A stretch of 64,000 bases of DNA from JAQBQH01 sp035607415 (GTDB lineage Bacteria > Myxococcota_A > Polyangia > Palsa-1104). Under the pieces are notes generated by a model that saw only the letters and a list, made by a program, of their open reading frames with translations, searched no databases and had not been told where the DNA came from. Below are positions 17,018 to 28,002 of the stretch, piece after piece. The stretch lies in NCBI GenBank assembly GCA_035607415.1, contig DATNAQ010000035.1:1-64000 (forward strand). Reading direction: 5' to 3'. Within the stretch, counting starts at the first letter, position 1; each line of letters starts with the position of its first letter. Both the position numbers and the translations under genes were made by a program.

Positions 17018-18709
17018 CTAGAGCTTGGCGCGCGCACGCCGCGCCGACCGCAGGCGCCAACGCATCACGCCGAACAGAATGAACAACAGCGGCACACCGA
17101 CGATGTTGATCGCTTGCAGCACGATCGGCGTCGTGTCCGACGAGACGGTGACCGGCCGCTGCGTGATCGCCTTGGCCCGGATCGACGACATCGCCTTGTC
17201 CTGCGCCAGCCAATCCATGACGTTGAGGTCGAACGCCAGATCGATCTGATAGACCGGCACGTAGCGCGACACGCCGGCGACGTAGAGATCGCTCACCACG
17301 TTGGCCGAGCCGAACACGAACAGCCGCCCCGGCGCCTCGCTCGCGTCGATCGGCTTCTCCGCGTCCGGCGGCAAGGATGCGTTCGCCGGCAGCGTCGTCT
17401 TCTCGCCCTTCTCGTTGGGGAACGGCTTGCCCGCGTAGAACGACTTGAACTTGCCCTCGACGGTGTAGCCGAGCGAGAACGGCCCCTTGTCGTCGCCCGG
17501 CTTGAGCGGCACCGTCGGGTTGAGCACGAAGAAGCCCTTTTGCCGCCACGCCTGGCCCGACGACTGCGCCAGCTGCGTGTAGACCAGGCCCGCCTGCGCC
17601 TTGTTGTCCTTGAGCAGCTCCACCGACGAGGCGAAGGGCACGATGAGCGCGTCCACGTGCTCGAACAGCGGGCTCGACTTGGCGATCGAGTCGGTGACCA
17701 TGAAGGTCGGGTAGTTCCCGAGCTGCATCTGCCCGTCGACCATGAGCGGGCCGGGCGCGTTCTTCTGCGGCTCGAGGATGACGTCGTCGTTGATCTTGAG
17801 GCCGTAGTGGCCGAGGAGATCGTCGAGCCCGGTGTCGTTCTTGCGCCCGATCTGCGGCGGCGCCGCCTGTCCCGGCATCTGCATCTGCTGCGGCGTCTCG
17901 AAGGTCATGCCGTCGACGAAGAAGGCGACCGACTTGCCCTTCATGAGGAACTGGTCGATCACGAACTTCGCGCGATCGGTGAACGGCTGCTTCGGCCCCG
18001 CGATCACCAGCGCCGCGACGTCGTCGGGGATCTGCTTGCCCTTCAAGTCGGTGGGCACCGCCTCGAAGAAGTCCATGTACTGCTTGAGCGCCTGCAGCCC
18101 GCCGCCTTGCCCCTGCTGCTGCCCGCCGGTGGTCTGCAGCTCGCCCTCCGACGTGGCGAAGGCGATCTTGGTCTTCTTCTGCGTCAGCATGCGGACGCGC
18201 TTGTCGATCTCGAACTCGAGCCCCTCGGGCGAGTTGACCTCGGGGATCGACTCGACGTTGCCCTGATACGACAGCGCGATGCCGAGGTACGAGGCGCCGA
18301 TCTCGACCTTGTTGTTCGAGATGCGGCCGCGCCGCATCTTCGGCACCTTCATCTTCGTCGCTTCTTCCTCGAGCTTGGAATCCTCGCCCGGGTCGATCGC
18401 CTCCCACTTGAGCTTGCCCTTCGAGGCGTGGGCGTACTCGTCGAGGAGGTCGCGCACGTACTGCGCCGTCTGCGAGAACGGCGGCTGCAGATCGCCGGAG
18501 ATGAACGCCTTGACCTGCAGCACGTCGGGCAGCTTGGCGACGAGATCCTTCGACGCCGGCGACAGCGTGTAGACGTGATCCTGCGTCAGGTCGATGCGCT
18601 TTCCGAAGCGCGCGGCGATCACGTTGACCGCCACCACGCCGAGAATCACGAGCACCAAAAAGACGATCGCGTTGGCGCCGGTTTTGGCCTTGCTCGGTGC
18701 CGTTGCCAT
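17018..18709 (-). CDS. GldG-like auxiliary component of an ABC export system
   Basis: 563 residues. Membrane helices at about 13-33 and at the C-terminus (TPIVLQAINIVGVPLLFILFGVMRWRL). The periplasmic middle begins RIDLTQDHVYTLSPASKDLVAKL, the hallmark of GldG/ABC_transp_aux proteins, and contains LVIAGPKQPFTDRAKFVIDQFLMKG. GldG works with GldA (ATPase) and GldF (permease) in Bacteroidota gliding, but homologues in non-gliding bacteria have unknown cargo. The start follows the permease stop almost directly. Confidence 0.83.
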   Translation of the reverse strand: MATAPSKAKTGANAIVFLVLVILGVVAVNVIAARFGKRIDLTQDHVYTLSPASKDLVAKLPDVLQVKAFISGDLQPPFSQTAQYVRDLLDEYAHASKGKLKWEAIDPGEDSKLEEEATKMKVPKMRRGRISNNKVEIGASYLGIALSYQGNVESIPEVNSPEGLEFEIDKRVRMLTQKKTKIAFATSEGELQTTGGQQQGQGGGLQALKQYMDFFEAVPTDLKGKQIPDDVAALVIAGPKQPFTDRAKFVIDQFLMKGKSVAFFVDGMTFETPQQMQMPGQAAPPQIGRKNDTGLDDLLGHYGLKINDDVILEPQKNAPGPLMVDGQMQLGNYPTFMVTDSIAKSSPLFEHVDALIVPFASSVELLKDNKAQAGLVYTQLAQSSGQAWRQKGFFVLNPTVPLKPGDDKGPFSLGYTVEGKFKSFYAGKPFPNEKGEKTTLPANASLPPDAEKPIDASEAPGRLFVFGSANVVSDLYVAGVSRYVPVYQIDLAFDLNVMDWLAQDKAMSSIRAKAITQRPVTVSSDTTPIVLQAINIVGVPLLFILFGVMRWRLRSARRARAKL

Positions 18710-19423
18710 TTAGCGCCACCTCCGGCTGTCGAGCGTCGTCTGCGCCACCATGAGGCACACGAAGATCACCGACACGTAGTAGAGGACGTCGCGCAGGTCG
18801 ATGACCCCGCGCGCGATGTTCATGAAGTGCGAGCCGATCGACAGCCCCGCGGCGAACGGCGCCAGCGACGGCGGAATCACGCCGATGATCGCGCCGAGCA
18901 GATACAGCGAGAAGCCGATGAAGAAGGCGACCAGCGCCGCCACGATCTGGCTGCGCGTGAACGCCGACGCCATGATGCCGATGGCCACGAACGCGCCCGC
19001 CATGAGCAGCGCGCCGAAGTAGGAGGCCACGGTGACGCCCTTGTCGAGCGGCCCGAGGAACGAGACGGTGATGGGGAAGGCCACCGTCAGAAGGAGCAGC
19101 ACCGCCATGAGCCCGAGCGCGGCGAGGAACTTGCCGCCGACGAGCTGCCAGTCGGTGACCGGCATCGTCAAGAGGAGCTCGAGCGTCCCTTCGCGCCGCT
19201 CTTCGGCGACGAGGCGCATCGTGACGAAGGGAATGATGAGGCAGAACAAGAGCGGCATGTTCTCGAAGAAGTGGCGCATGTCGGCCTGACCGCCCGGCAT
19301 GAACAGCTGCTTGAAGAACATGTACCCGGCGGTGGCGATGTACGCCGTCACCAGGATGTAGGGGATGGGCGAGTTGATGTAGCTTTGGAACTCGCGCTTG
19401 GCGATGGCCATCGTGTTGCGCAC
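18710..19423 (-). CDS. ABC transporter permease (GldF-like)
   Basis: 237 residues, six predicted membrane segments, first segment after the motif KREFQSYINSPIPYI typical of ABC-2/GldF permeases. The coupling segment VAEERREGTLELLLTMPVT is conserved. The start GTG 19423 is two bases after the ATPase stop and has GGGAG seven bases upstream; ATG 19411 is the alternative. It forms the membrane channel with the ATPase encoded upstream. Confidence 0.86.
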   Translation of the reverse strand: MRNTMAIAKREFQSYINSPIPYILVTAYIATAGYMFFKQLFMPGGQADMRHFFENMPLLFCLIIPFVTMRLVAEERREGTLELLLTMPVTDWQLVGGKFLAALGLMAVLLLLTVAFPITVSFLGPLDKGVTVASYFGALLMAGAFVAIGIMASAFTRSQIVAALVAFFIGFSLYLLGAIIGVIPPSLAPFAAGLSIGSHFMNIARGVIDLRDVLYYVSVIFVCLMVAQTTLDSRRWR

Positions 19424-19425
19424 GT

Positions 19426-20418
19426 TCAGGCTCCCTGTGTCGTCGTGAGCTTGCGGAAGACGTCCTCGAGGCTGGCCTTCTCCGGCGTCATCTGGAGAAG
19501 ATCCATGCCCGAGGCCGTCGCGATCACGCGCGCGATGTCGCCGCGCGGATCGGCGCCCGTCTTGGCGATGACGCGGAACTGCGTCGCCCGCGGGCGATCC
19601 GAGAGCGACCAGCCGCTGGTGTTGATCGCCTTGATGTCCTCGATGCCGTCGATGTGGCGCAGCAGCGTGAGCGGGTCGGACTCGTTGCCGCGCGCGCCGC
19701 CGATCTCGAGCAGGATCGACGAGGCGCCCGAGGACTTGCGCGCCAGATCGTCGGGCGTGCCGTCGGCGACCAGCTTGCCGTCGGAGATGATGATGATGCG
19801 CGAGCAGGTCGCCTGCACCTCGCCGAGGATGTGGGTGGAGAAGATGACCGTCTTCTCCTGCCCGATCGACTTGATGACGGTGCGGATCTCGGCGATCTGG
19901 TTGGGGTCGAGGCCCGAGGTCGGCTCGTCGAGGATGAGCACCTCGGGCTCGTGCACGATCGCCTGCGCCAGGCCGACGCGTTGGCGAAAGCCCTTGGACA
20001 GCTCGCCGATGAGCGCGCCCAGACGGTCGCCGATGCCGCACTGCTCGACCACGCGCTTGAGGCGCGAGTGGCGCTTCTCCTTCGGCACGTCGCGAACGTC
20101 ACACACGAACTCGAGGTACTCGAGCACGCTCATGTCGCGATAGAGCGGCGTGTCCTCGGGCAGGTAGCCGATGCGGCTGCGCACCGACAGGCTGTCGCCG
20201 TAGACGTCGTGTCCGGCGACCTCGGCGCGCCCCGACGTCGGCGCGAGGAACGAGGTCAGGATCTTCATGGTCGTCGTCTTGCCCGCGCCGTTGGGCCCGA
20301 GGAAGCCGAGGACCTCGCCGGCTCGCACGTCGAACGAAATGCCGTCGACGGCGAAGCGGCCTGTGCCGCCGTAGTCCTTCCGCAACTGCTCGACGTGAAT
20401 CATCACCTTGTCGGCCAT
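19426..20418 (-). CDS. ABC transporter ATP-binding protein (GldA-like)
   Basis: 330 residues. Walker A GPNGAGKTT (about 40-48), Q-loop in GYLPEDTPLYRDMSV, signature LSKGFRQRVGLAQAI (about 135-149), Walker B VLILDEPTSGLD (about 155-166) and the H-loop in FSTHIL. The C-terminal 100 residues are an extension with a ferredoxin-like pattern, common in GldA/CcmA-like exporters. First gene of the minus-strand cassette. The 60-bp gap upstream has a GGCGC/GCGCC inverted repeat but no T-run. Confidence 0.92.
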   Translation of the reverse strand: MADKVMIHVEQLRKDYGGTGRFAVDGISFDVRAGEVLGFLGPNGAGKTTTMKILTSFLAPTSGRAEVAGHDVYGDSLSVRSRIGYLPEDTPLYRDMSVLEYLEFVCDVRDVPKEKRHSRLKRVVEQCGIGDRLGALIGELSKGFRQRVGLAQAIVHEPEVLILDEPTSGLDPNQIAEIRTVIKSIGQEKTVIFSTHILGEVQATCSRIIIISDGKLVADGTPDDLARKSSGASSILLEIGGARGNESDPLTLLRHIDGIEDIKAINTSGWSLSDRPRATQFRVIAKTGADPRGDIARVIATASGMDLLQMTPEKASLEDVFRKLTTTQGA

Positions 20419-20478
20419 CAGTAGATAAGCTCCGGGTTGGCGCCGTTTTTGTAGCGCCGAACATGGCGGGTTCGCAAC

Positions 20479-21759
20479 CTATTCCCGTTTTTCGGCGTGC
20501 ATCTTTTTCGCGATGGTTTCGAGGGCGGCGGCGGCGCGTGACACATCGGCGAGCGAAGCGAAGTAGCGCGTGCCGTCGGCGGGCGGTGTATCCAGCGCGC
20601 GCGGATACTCGGGCCGGCGCGCGCGCAGGGCACGTACGATTTCGTCCCACGGCTCGTCGAGCCCGACGGGGTCGAGCCCGTTTTTGACGAGGGTGTCGGC
20701 CAGCGTCTTGAGCTGCAGCCCGAGCGAGAAGCCGACGCGGAAGATGCGCTCCAGCGCGATCGACGTCAGCGCCTGACCGGCGCGCGCCGTGTCGCCCCGC
20801 GACAGATATTCGAGCCCCAGCCCGACGGTGGCGGCGGCGCGGGCGAGCGCCTCCTTGCCCATCTCGAAGTCGCCCGGATCGACGAGGTCGGCGGCCATCG
20901 CCTTGTTGATGAGCAGGACCAGCGTCGCGTGCAGCCGCTCGACGTCGGCGTCGGACGGCAGCGTGCCGAGCGCTTTTCCGAAGAAGCCGGCCTCGTCGAG
21001 CGAGCCGGCCAGCACCGCGGGCAGCTCGGTCGGCGTCTCCGGCGGCGGCGCGACGAAGGTGTGCTCGTCGAGCTTCACGCTCGCCGGATCGAGGTACTGA
21101 TAGATCGAGAGCGCCTCGTAGAAGTCGACGTAGCCGAGATCGGCCATGCGGCCCTGTCGCCAGCGCCAGGCGTGCTCCTCGAGGTCCGAGCCGAGCTCCC
21201 ACTTGGCGCCCATGATGATGCGCCGGCCGAGCTCGAGGTCGTAGCGATAGATCCAGTCGAGGGTGCGCTCGAGCGCCTTGCCATCTTCGCCCGGGGCCAG
21301 GATGTCGATCAGATAGAAGCGGTCGGGAGTGGGGTAGTAGTGCCCCTCGGGCTCCTCGGGCGGCGTCTCGATGGTGAGGTCGTAGACGATCGCCTGGCGT
21401 TGCAGCCACAGCGCGACCACCTCGGAGTCGAGCTTCTCGAGGACGCTGCCGAGCTTCTCGTAGCCGGCGTCGGCGAGCGTATCGATCCAGGCGTCGATGC
21501 GGCGCTCGTCGATGTGGTCGCGCTCCCAGACGTCGAGATCGACGAAGCCCTGCACCTGCTCCGGGGTGGCGAGCGCGACCAGCTCGGCCGCGTCGGCCAA
21601 TCCAACCTCTTTGATCGCGTAATAGAGCTCCTGCACGGGTAAACTGGGCACGAGCTGGGCTGCGTCGGGCTCGCTGATGATGGCGTCGGCCTTGCGTCCC
21701 CGACGGGCACGGGCCAGCGCCGCACGCCAGCGGCTCAAAGGAATGATCTCGTCACTCAT
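20479..21759 (-). CDS. DUF6178 family protein
   Basis: 426 residues from ATG 21759. It is acidic and mostly helical and contains VPSLPVQELYYAIKEVGL, LVALATPEQVQGFVDLDVW and WIYRYDLELGRRIIMGAKWELG, the pattern I associate with DUF6178 proteins of deltaproteobacterial lineages. Its function is unknown, with no catalytic motif or membrane segment. The start is 15 bp divergent from the MFS gene. It may be transcribed together with the ABC cassette that follows after 60 bp. Confidence 0.7.
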   Translation of the reverse strand: MSDEIIPLSRWRAALARARRGRKADAIISEPDAAQLVPSLPVQELYYAIKEVGLADAAELVALATPEQVQGFVDLDVWERDHIDERRIDAWIDTLADAGYEKLGSVLEKLDSEVVALWLQRQAIVYDLTIETPPEEPEGHYYPTPDRFYLIDILAPGEDGKALERTLDWIYRYDLELGRRIIMGAKWELGSDLEEHAWRWRQGRMADLGYVDFYEALSIYQYLDPASVKLDEHTFVAPPPETPTELPAVLAGSLDEAGFFGKALGTLPSDADVERLHATLVLLINKAMAADLVDPGDFEMGKEALARAAATVGLGLEYLSRGDTARAGQALTSIALERIFRVGFSLGLQLKTLADTLVKNGLDPVGLDEPWDEIVRALRARRPEYPRALDTPPADGTRYFASLADVSRAAAALETIAKKMHAEKRE

Positions 21760-21774
21760 GAACGGCTCTCTTCG

Positions 21775-22890
21775 GTGATCGGTCTTTACTACTTTTCCTT
21801 CTTCGGCGCGCTCGGGATCTTCCTGCCGTACTTTTCGCTGTGGCTGGTGGCCCAGGGGATGTTGCCTTCGCAGGCGACGCGCGTCTTGTCGCTGATACCG
21901 CTGATGGCGCTCTGCGTGCCGCCGCTGACGGGGCTCGCCGCCGACGCGCGGCGCCTGCGCGGCTGGCTCCTGCGCCTCGGCTCGGTGGCGACGGCGGTGG
22001 CGTTCCTCGGCTTCTTGCGCGCGCGGACGACGCACGAGCTGTGGCTGGCGACGGCGCTGTTCTGCTTCTTTCGCGCGCCGCTGACCTCGCTCGTCGACGC
22101 CACGACGCTGGCGCACGTGCACCACCACGGCGGCAGCTACGGGCGCATCCGCCTGTGGGGCTCGCTCGGCTTTCTCGTCGCCGCGGCGGCGACGGGCGCG
22201 GCGATCGATCGCGTCGGCGTCGGCGTGATCGTGCACGCGGCGTCGTGGGGGCTCGGCGCCTGCGCGGTGGTGTCGTTCGCGCTGCCGGCGGCGCCGCCGA
22301 GCGCGCGCGAAGGCGTGGTCGGCGCCTGGCTGCATCGGCTCGGCGAGCTCGACACCTGGCTCTTCATCCTCGCCGCGGCGTTCGCGCAGATGGCGACCGC
22401 GGCGTACGACTCGGGCTTCTCGCTGCACCTTGCGCGCCTCGGCTTCGGCGGGCGCTTCATCGGCGCCGCCTGGGCCACCGGCGTGGCGGCGGAGATCCTG
22501 CTGCTCGCCGCGTCGGGATGGATCCTCGCCCGCATCGGCGCGGCGCGGCTGTTCACGCTGACGCTGTTGACGGCGGTGGTGCGCTGGACGCTGCTCGCGC
22601 AGGTACGCTCGCCGGTGGCGATCTTGTGCCTGCAGCCGCTCCACGGGGTCACCTTCGGCCTGTTCTGGGTCTCGGGCGTGACGCTGGCGCGCGATCGCAA
22701 CACGGAGACGCCGACGGCGGCGCAGGGGCTGTTCTCGGCGGCGATCGGCATCGGCTCGCTCGGCGGCATGAACGTCGCCGGTCTGCTGCTCGAGCGCGGC
22801 GGCGGGCGCCTGCTCTATTCGGCGGCGGCGGTCTGCGCCGCGCTCGGCGCATTGTGCGCCTGGGCCTACGCCCATCGGCAGCGGAAGTGA
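21775..22890 (+). CDS. MFS transporter (MFS_1-like)
   Basis: 371 residues from GTG 21775, with about 12 hydrophobic segments. The N-terminal YYFSFFGALGIFLPYFSLWL is typical of the MFS_1_like/LacY-related group (3-phenylpropionate permease type). A second recognisable element is GSYGRIRLWGSLGFLVAAA, with the charged RIRLWGS loop conserved in that group. The substrate cannot be inferred. The CBM9-like lipoprotein starts 15 bp after its stop. Confidence 0.82.
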   Translation: MIGLYYFSFFGALGIFLPYFSLWLVAQGMLPSQATRVLSLIPLMALCVPPLTGLAADARRLRGWLLRLGSVATAVAFLGFLRARTTHELWLATALFCFFRAPLTSLVDATTLAHVHHHGGSYGRIRLWGSLGFLVAAAATGAAIDRVGVGVIVHAASWGLGACAVVSFALPAAPPSAREGVVGAWLHRLGELDTWLFILAAAFAQMATAAYDSGFSLHLARLGFGGRFIGAAWATGVAAEILLLAASGWILARIGAARLFTLTLLTAVVRWTLLAQVRSPVAILCLQPLHGVTFGLFWVSGVTLARDRNTETPTAAQGLFSAAIGIGSLGGMNVAGLLLERGGGRLLYSAAAVCAALGALCAWAYAHRQRK

Positions 22891-22896
22891 TAGTGT
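22891..22896 (+). promoter_or_regulatory. -10-like hexamer TAGTGT
   Basis: TAGTGT ends 9 nt before GTG 22906. An ATGAGG just before the codon is too close to act as a good Shine-Dalgarno sequence. Confidence 0.35.
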
Positions 22897-22905
22897 CATG
22901 AGGCT

Positions 22906-23799
22906 GTGCGCTGGATGCTCCTCATACTGCTGGGCTCTACCGGCTGCCGCTTCAGCGTCGATGCGCTGCAGGACGTCGGCCCCGCCGGCGACGCCGATCT
23001 CGCGATGCCCGCCGACGGCGCGGTGCGCTCCGATCCCGTCGATCTCGGCGCGCCCGACGATCTGACGGCGCCGCCCGTGGTCCAGGGCGACATGGCGCAG
23101 GATCCGTGCGCGGGCGCGCCGCCGCCCGCCGCCGGCGCCATCGGCGCGCAGTGCGTGATCGGCAACCCGCCCACCATCGATGGCGATCTCAGCGACTGGC
23201 CGCAGGGCTCGTTCCTCGGCATGACCAGCACCACCGCCGCCCAGGCCGAAGGCAGCTGGGGCGGGCCGCTCCCCGACGACGAGGACAGCTCGGCGCGCTT
23301 CGCGGTGCGCTGGGACCTCACCAACCTCTACGTCGCCGTGTCGATCACCGACGACATCCGCGAGACGCCCAACGCGCCGCCCGGCCTCAGCGACAACGAC
23401 GCGCTCGAGATCTTCGTCGACGGCAACCACGACCGCACCACCAGCTACGGCAGCGACGACTGGCAGCTCGTCTATTCGGCCGACGGGCAGAAGGCGGCGG
23501 CGCGCGTGTCGCTCGTGTCGTGGCCGACGGGCGCGCACGAGGCGTGGGGCGGCACCAGCCCCTCGTTCACCGTCGAGGCGGCGATTCCGTGGAGCGCGCT
23601 CGGCGGCAGCGCCGCGGCGCCCGGCCGCATCGTCGGCTTCGACCTCAAGCTCGACGACAACGACGAGAAGAGCAAGACCACGCGCGACCGCGACCTCGTC
23701 ATGTACTACGTGCAGCCGAGCGGCGCCGGAGCCCCGAGCTGTGCGGCGCCCTATTGCCGCACCGACGTCTTCGGCGCCGTGCAGCTGCAAGGCCGCTAA
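22906..23799 (+). CDS. lipoprotein with carbohydrate-binding family 9-like domain
   Basis: 297 residues. The lipobox is GSTGC (cysteine 14), followed by an Asp/Ala/Pro-rich spacer of about 50 residues. From about residue 85 comes TIDGDLSDWPQGSFLGM, the opening of CBM9/DOMON-like sugar-binding domains, then VRWDLTNLYVAVSITDD, NDALEIFVDGNH, VEAAIPWSALGG and VGFDLKLDDND, all standard elements of that fold. It is probably anchored to the outer membrane and binds a polysaccharide; the ligand is unknown. ATG 22915 is an alternative start. Confidence 0.78.
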   Translation: MRWMLLILLGSTGCRFSVDALQDVGPAGDADLAMPADGAVRSDPVDLGAPDDLTAPPVVQGDMAQDPCAGAPPPAAGAIGAQCVIGNPPTIDGDLSDWPQGSFLGMTSTTAAQAEGSWGGPLPDDEDSSARFAVRWDLTNLYVAVSITDDIRETPNAPPGLSDNDALEIFVDGNHDRTTSYGSDDWQLVYSADGQKAAARVSLVSWPTGAHEAWGGTSPSFTVEAAIPWSALGGSAAAPGRIVGFDLKLDDNDEKSKTTRDRDLVMYYVQPSGAGAPSCAAPYCRTDVFGAVQLQGR

Positions 23800-23902
23800 A
23801 GCGCGATTCGGTTGCGTTGAGCGTAGCGCGCAGCGATGAGTCCGCCCAAAGACAGCCGGCGTCGCGCACCGCAGTAGATCAACGCAAGTGATTCGCGCTT
23901 TA
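23797..23902. repeat. 106-bp interval bounded by imperfect 24-bp inverted repeats
   Basis: The arm 23797-23820 (starting TAAAGCGCGATTCGG) and the arm 23879-23902 match as inverted repeats at 21 of 24 positions and enclose 58 bp. The left arm begins at the TAA of the CBM9-like gene and the right arm ends 3 bp before the tilS -10 hexamer. It could be a long stem, a terminator-like barrier or a MITE-like remnant. No target-site duplication is evident and no T-run follows. Confidence 0.7.
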
Positions 23903-23905
23903 GCG

Positions 23906-23911
23906 TACAGT
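23906..23911 (+). promoter_or_regulatory. -10-like hexamer TACAGT
   Basis: TACAGT ends exactly 6 nt before ATG 23918 and selects that start for tilS over an in-frame upstream GTG at 23888. Confidence 0.5.
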
Positions 23912-23917
23912 TCAGGC

Positions 23918-25135
23918 ATGGAGCCCGTCGCCGCCGCCGTCGCGCGCGCGCTCGCCCGCCTACCGGGCGGGCGCTGGGTCGTCGCCTGCTCGGGCGGGCC
24001 CGACTCGACGGCGCTCGTCGACGCCCTCGCCGCCGACGGCACGCGCGCGCTCACCGTGGTCGCCGTCGACCACGGCCTGCGTCCGGCGGCCGCCGCCGAG
24101 GCCGCCTCCGTCGTCGCCGCGGCGCGCGCCCGCGGGCTCGACGCCGTCGCCGTGCGCGTGGTCGTCGACGGCAAATCGATGGCCGCGGCGCGGCGCGCCC
24201 GCTACGACGCGCTCGTCGCCGAGGCGCGCCGGGCCGGCGCCGTTGCCATCGCCGTCGGCCATACCGCGACCGACCAGGCCGAGACGCTGCTCGATCGCCT
24301 CGTCCGCGGCGCCGGCACGCGCGGCCTCGGGGCGATGGCCCCCATGCGTCGCATCTCTTCGCTCGACGGCGATCTATGGTTGGTGCGCCCGCTGCTCGCC
24401 GTGCCGCGCGCCGACGTCGAGGCCTACGTGACCGCGCGCGGCCTCTCGGTCGTGCGCGATCCGACCAACGACGATCGCGCCTATCGCCGGAGCCGCCTGC
24501 GCCACGAGGTCCTGCCGCTGCTCCGCCGCGAGCGCCCCGACCTCGATCGCGCGCTCGCCGCCACCTGCGATCGCCTGCGCGCCGACGCCGACGCCCTCGA
24601 GGCCCTCGCCGCCGACGCCAGCGCACGCCTCACCGCCGCCGACGGCAGCTTGGATGCGGTGGCCCTTGCCACGTTGCCGGAGGCGCTCTTCGCCCGCGTG
24701 GTCGCCGCCGCCAGCGGCGTGGTCCTCGGCGCCGTCCACATCGCCGCGCTCGCCCGCCTGTGCGCCACGCCGAACGGCACGCGATCCTTGGATCTTCCCG
24801 CCGGCCTCGTCGCCGAGCGCCGCTACGGCCGGCTGGCCTTCGCTCCGCGCCGCAAAAAACGCGCGTCCGCCGTCACTCCGGAGGTGGCGGTATCGCAACC
24901 TGGGATCTACCTTCTGGACGAGATGCGAGTCGAGGTGACCGAAGCGCTCTTCGATTCCCTCCGCGAGGGCACCGCCCCGCTGGTGCTCCGTCACGTGCGC
25001 GCGGGCGATCGCGCGCGTCTGGGAAAGGTGCAGGATCTGCTCGTCAACGCCAAGGTGCCGCGGCCCGAGCGCGCGCGCCTGCCCGTGTTGGCGCGCGGCG
25101 CACGAGTCCTGTGGATCGCGGGCGTGGGTATGTAA
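23918..25135 (+). CDS. tilS: tRNA(Ile)-lysidine synthase
   Basis: Converts C34 of the AUA-reading tRNA-Ile to lysidine using ATP and lysine. 405 residues. PP-loop VVACSGGPDSTALVDAL (about 20-36), VDHGLRPAAAAE, GHTATDQAETLLDRLVRGAG (about 108-127) and the RDPTNDD...RSRLRHEVLP segment (about 172-192) are all signatures. The C-terminal domain ends VLWIAGVGM. The start ATG 23918 (MEPVAA) is chosen from the TACAGT hexamer 6 nt upstream. ftsH follows after 27 bp. Confidence 0.94.
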   Translation: MEPVAAAVARALARLPGGRWVVACSGGPDSTALVDALAADGTRALTVVAVDHGLRPAAAAEAASVVAAARARGLDAVAVRVVVDGKSMAAARRARYDALVAEARRAGAVAIAVGHTATDQAETLLDRLVRGAGTRGLGAMAPMRRISSLDGDLWLVRPLLAVPRADVEAYVTARGLSVVRDPTNDDRAYRRSRLRHEVLPLLRRERPDLDRALAATCDRLRADADALEALAADASARLTAADGSLDAVALATLPEALFARVVAAASGVVLGAVHIAALARLCATPNGTRSLDLPAGLVAERRYGRLAFAPRRKKRASAVTPEVAVSQPGIYLLDEMRVEVTEALFDSLREGTAPLVLRHVRAGDRARLGKVQDLLVNAKVPRPERARLPVLARGARVLWIAGVGM

Positions 25136-25162
25136 TAATGATCGCTGACAAGAGAGGTCCCT

Positions 25163-27103
<1,941 letters not shown>

Positions 27104-27124
27104 TCGGGTCATAAGTCCGCGCGC

Positions 27125-27130
27125 TATCCT
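27125..27130 (+). promoter_or_regulatory. -10-like hexamer TATCCT
   Basis: TATCCT ends 8 nt before the folP ATG at 27139. The 35-bp gap after ftsH could therefore hold a promoter for the folP-cdaA-glmM group. Confidence 0.4.
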
Positions 27131-27138
27131 GTGATGGG

Positions 27139-28002
27139 ATGGCGCAGGTGGTGCCCACGCTGACGTTTCGGCGGGCGGCGTTCGCGGGTGAGCGAACGAT
27201 CGTCATGGGCGTCGTCAACGTGACGCCCGATTCGTTCTCCGACGGCGGCGCGTTCTCGGACACCGCGGCGGCCATCGCCCACGGCGGCAAGCTCGTCACC
27301 GACGGTGCCGACATCGTCGACGTGGGCGGCGAGTCGACGCGGCCGGGCGCGGCGCCGGTGCCGCTCAAGGAAGAGGCGGCGCGCGTCCTGCCGGTCGTGC
27401 GCGCGCTCGCCGGCGCCATCACCGTCAGCGTCGACACCTACAAGGCGGCGATCGCCGCCGCGGCGCTCGACGCCGGCGCCGAGATCGTGAACGACGTGTC
27501 GGGCGGCGCGCTCGAGCCGGACCTTCTGCGCGTCGTGGCGGACCATCGCGCGACGGTGATCCTCGGCCATTTGCGCGGAACGCCGGCAGAGATGAACGCC
27601 CACGCGCGTTATGACGACGTAATGCGCGAGGTGATGAGCGAGCTCGGCCAGCGCATCGATGCCGCCGTCGACGCCGGCGTGGCGCCCGGGCGCATCCTCG
27701 TCGACCCCGGGATCGGCTTCGCCAAGAACGGTGAGCACAACCTCGTCTTGCTCGCGCGGCTGGCGGAGCTGAAGGCGCTCGGCTGCCCGATCGTCGTCGG
27801 CGCGTCGCGTAAGTCGTTCCTCGGTACAATCACCGGCCGCGACGCCGGCGATCGCGAAATGGCGACCGCCGCGGCGCACGCGGTCGCGATCACGAACGGC
27901 GCGGCCATGGTGCGCGTCCACGACGTGCGCGCGCAAAGGGACGCCGTCCTCGTCGCCGACGCGCTGCGCGCCGCGGCGGCCGGCAAGCGGGTGCTGTCGT
28001 GA
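27139..28002 (+). CDS. folP: dihydropteroate synthase
   Basis: Joins p-aminobenzoate to the pterin pyrophosphate in folate synthesis; target of sulfonamides. 287 residues. MGVVNVTPDSFSDGG (about 23-37) and IVDVGGESTRPGAAPV (about 61-76) are both Prosite signatures. ILVDPGIGFAKNGEHN (about 189-204) and the GASRKSF lysine segment follow. The TGA overlaps the GTG of cdaA (GTGA), so the two are coupled; folP is often next to cdaA in other bacteria. Confidence 0.96.
   Translation: MAQVVPTLTFRRAAFAGERTIVMGVVNVTPDSFSDGGAFSDTAAAIAHGGKLVTDGADIVDVGGESTRPGAAPVPLKEEAARVLPVVRALAGAITVSVDTYKAAIAAAALDAGAEIVNDVSGGALEPDLLRVVADHRATVILGHLRGTPAEMNAHARYDDVMREVMSELGQRIDAAVDAGVAPGRILVDPGIGFAKNGEHNLVLLARLAELKALGCPIVVGASRKSFLGTITGRDAGDREMATAAAHAVAITNGAAMVRVHDVRAQRDAVLVADALRAAAAGKRVLS

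Noticed and set aside
20419..20478. tRNA-like GGTTCGCAACC in the gap before the ABC ATPase gene
   Set aside because: Only a T-arm-like stretch is present. The gap of 60 bp is too short and no acceptor stem or anticodon arm pairs.
21760..24174. Upstream extension of the 20479 minus-strand frame to 24174
   Set aside because: The extension is Arg/Ala/His-rich antisense to the MFS, CBM9-like and tilS genes. The real DUF6178 start is ATG 21759.
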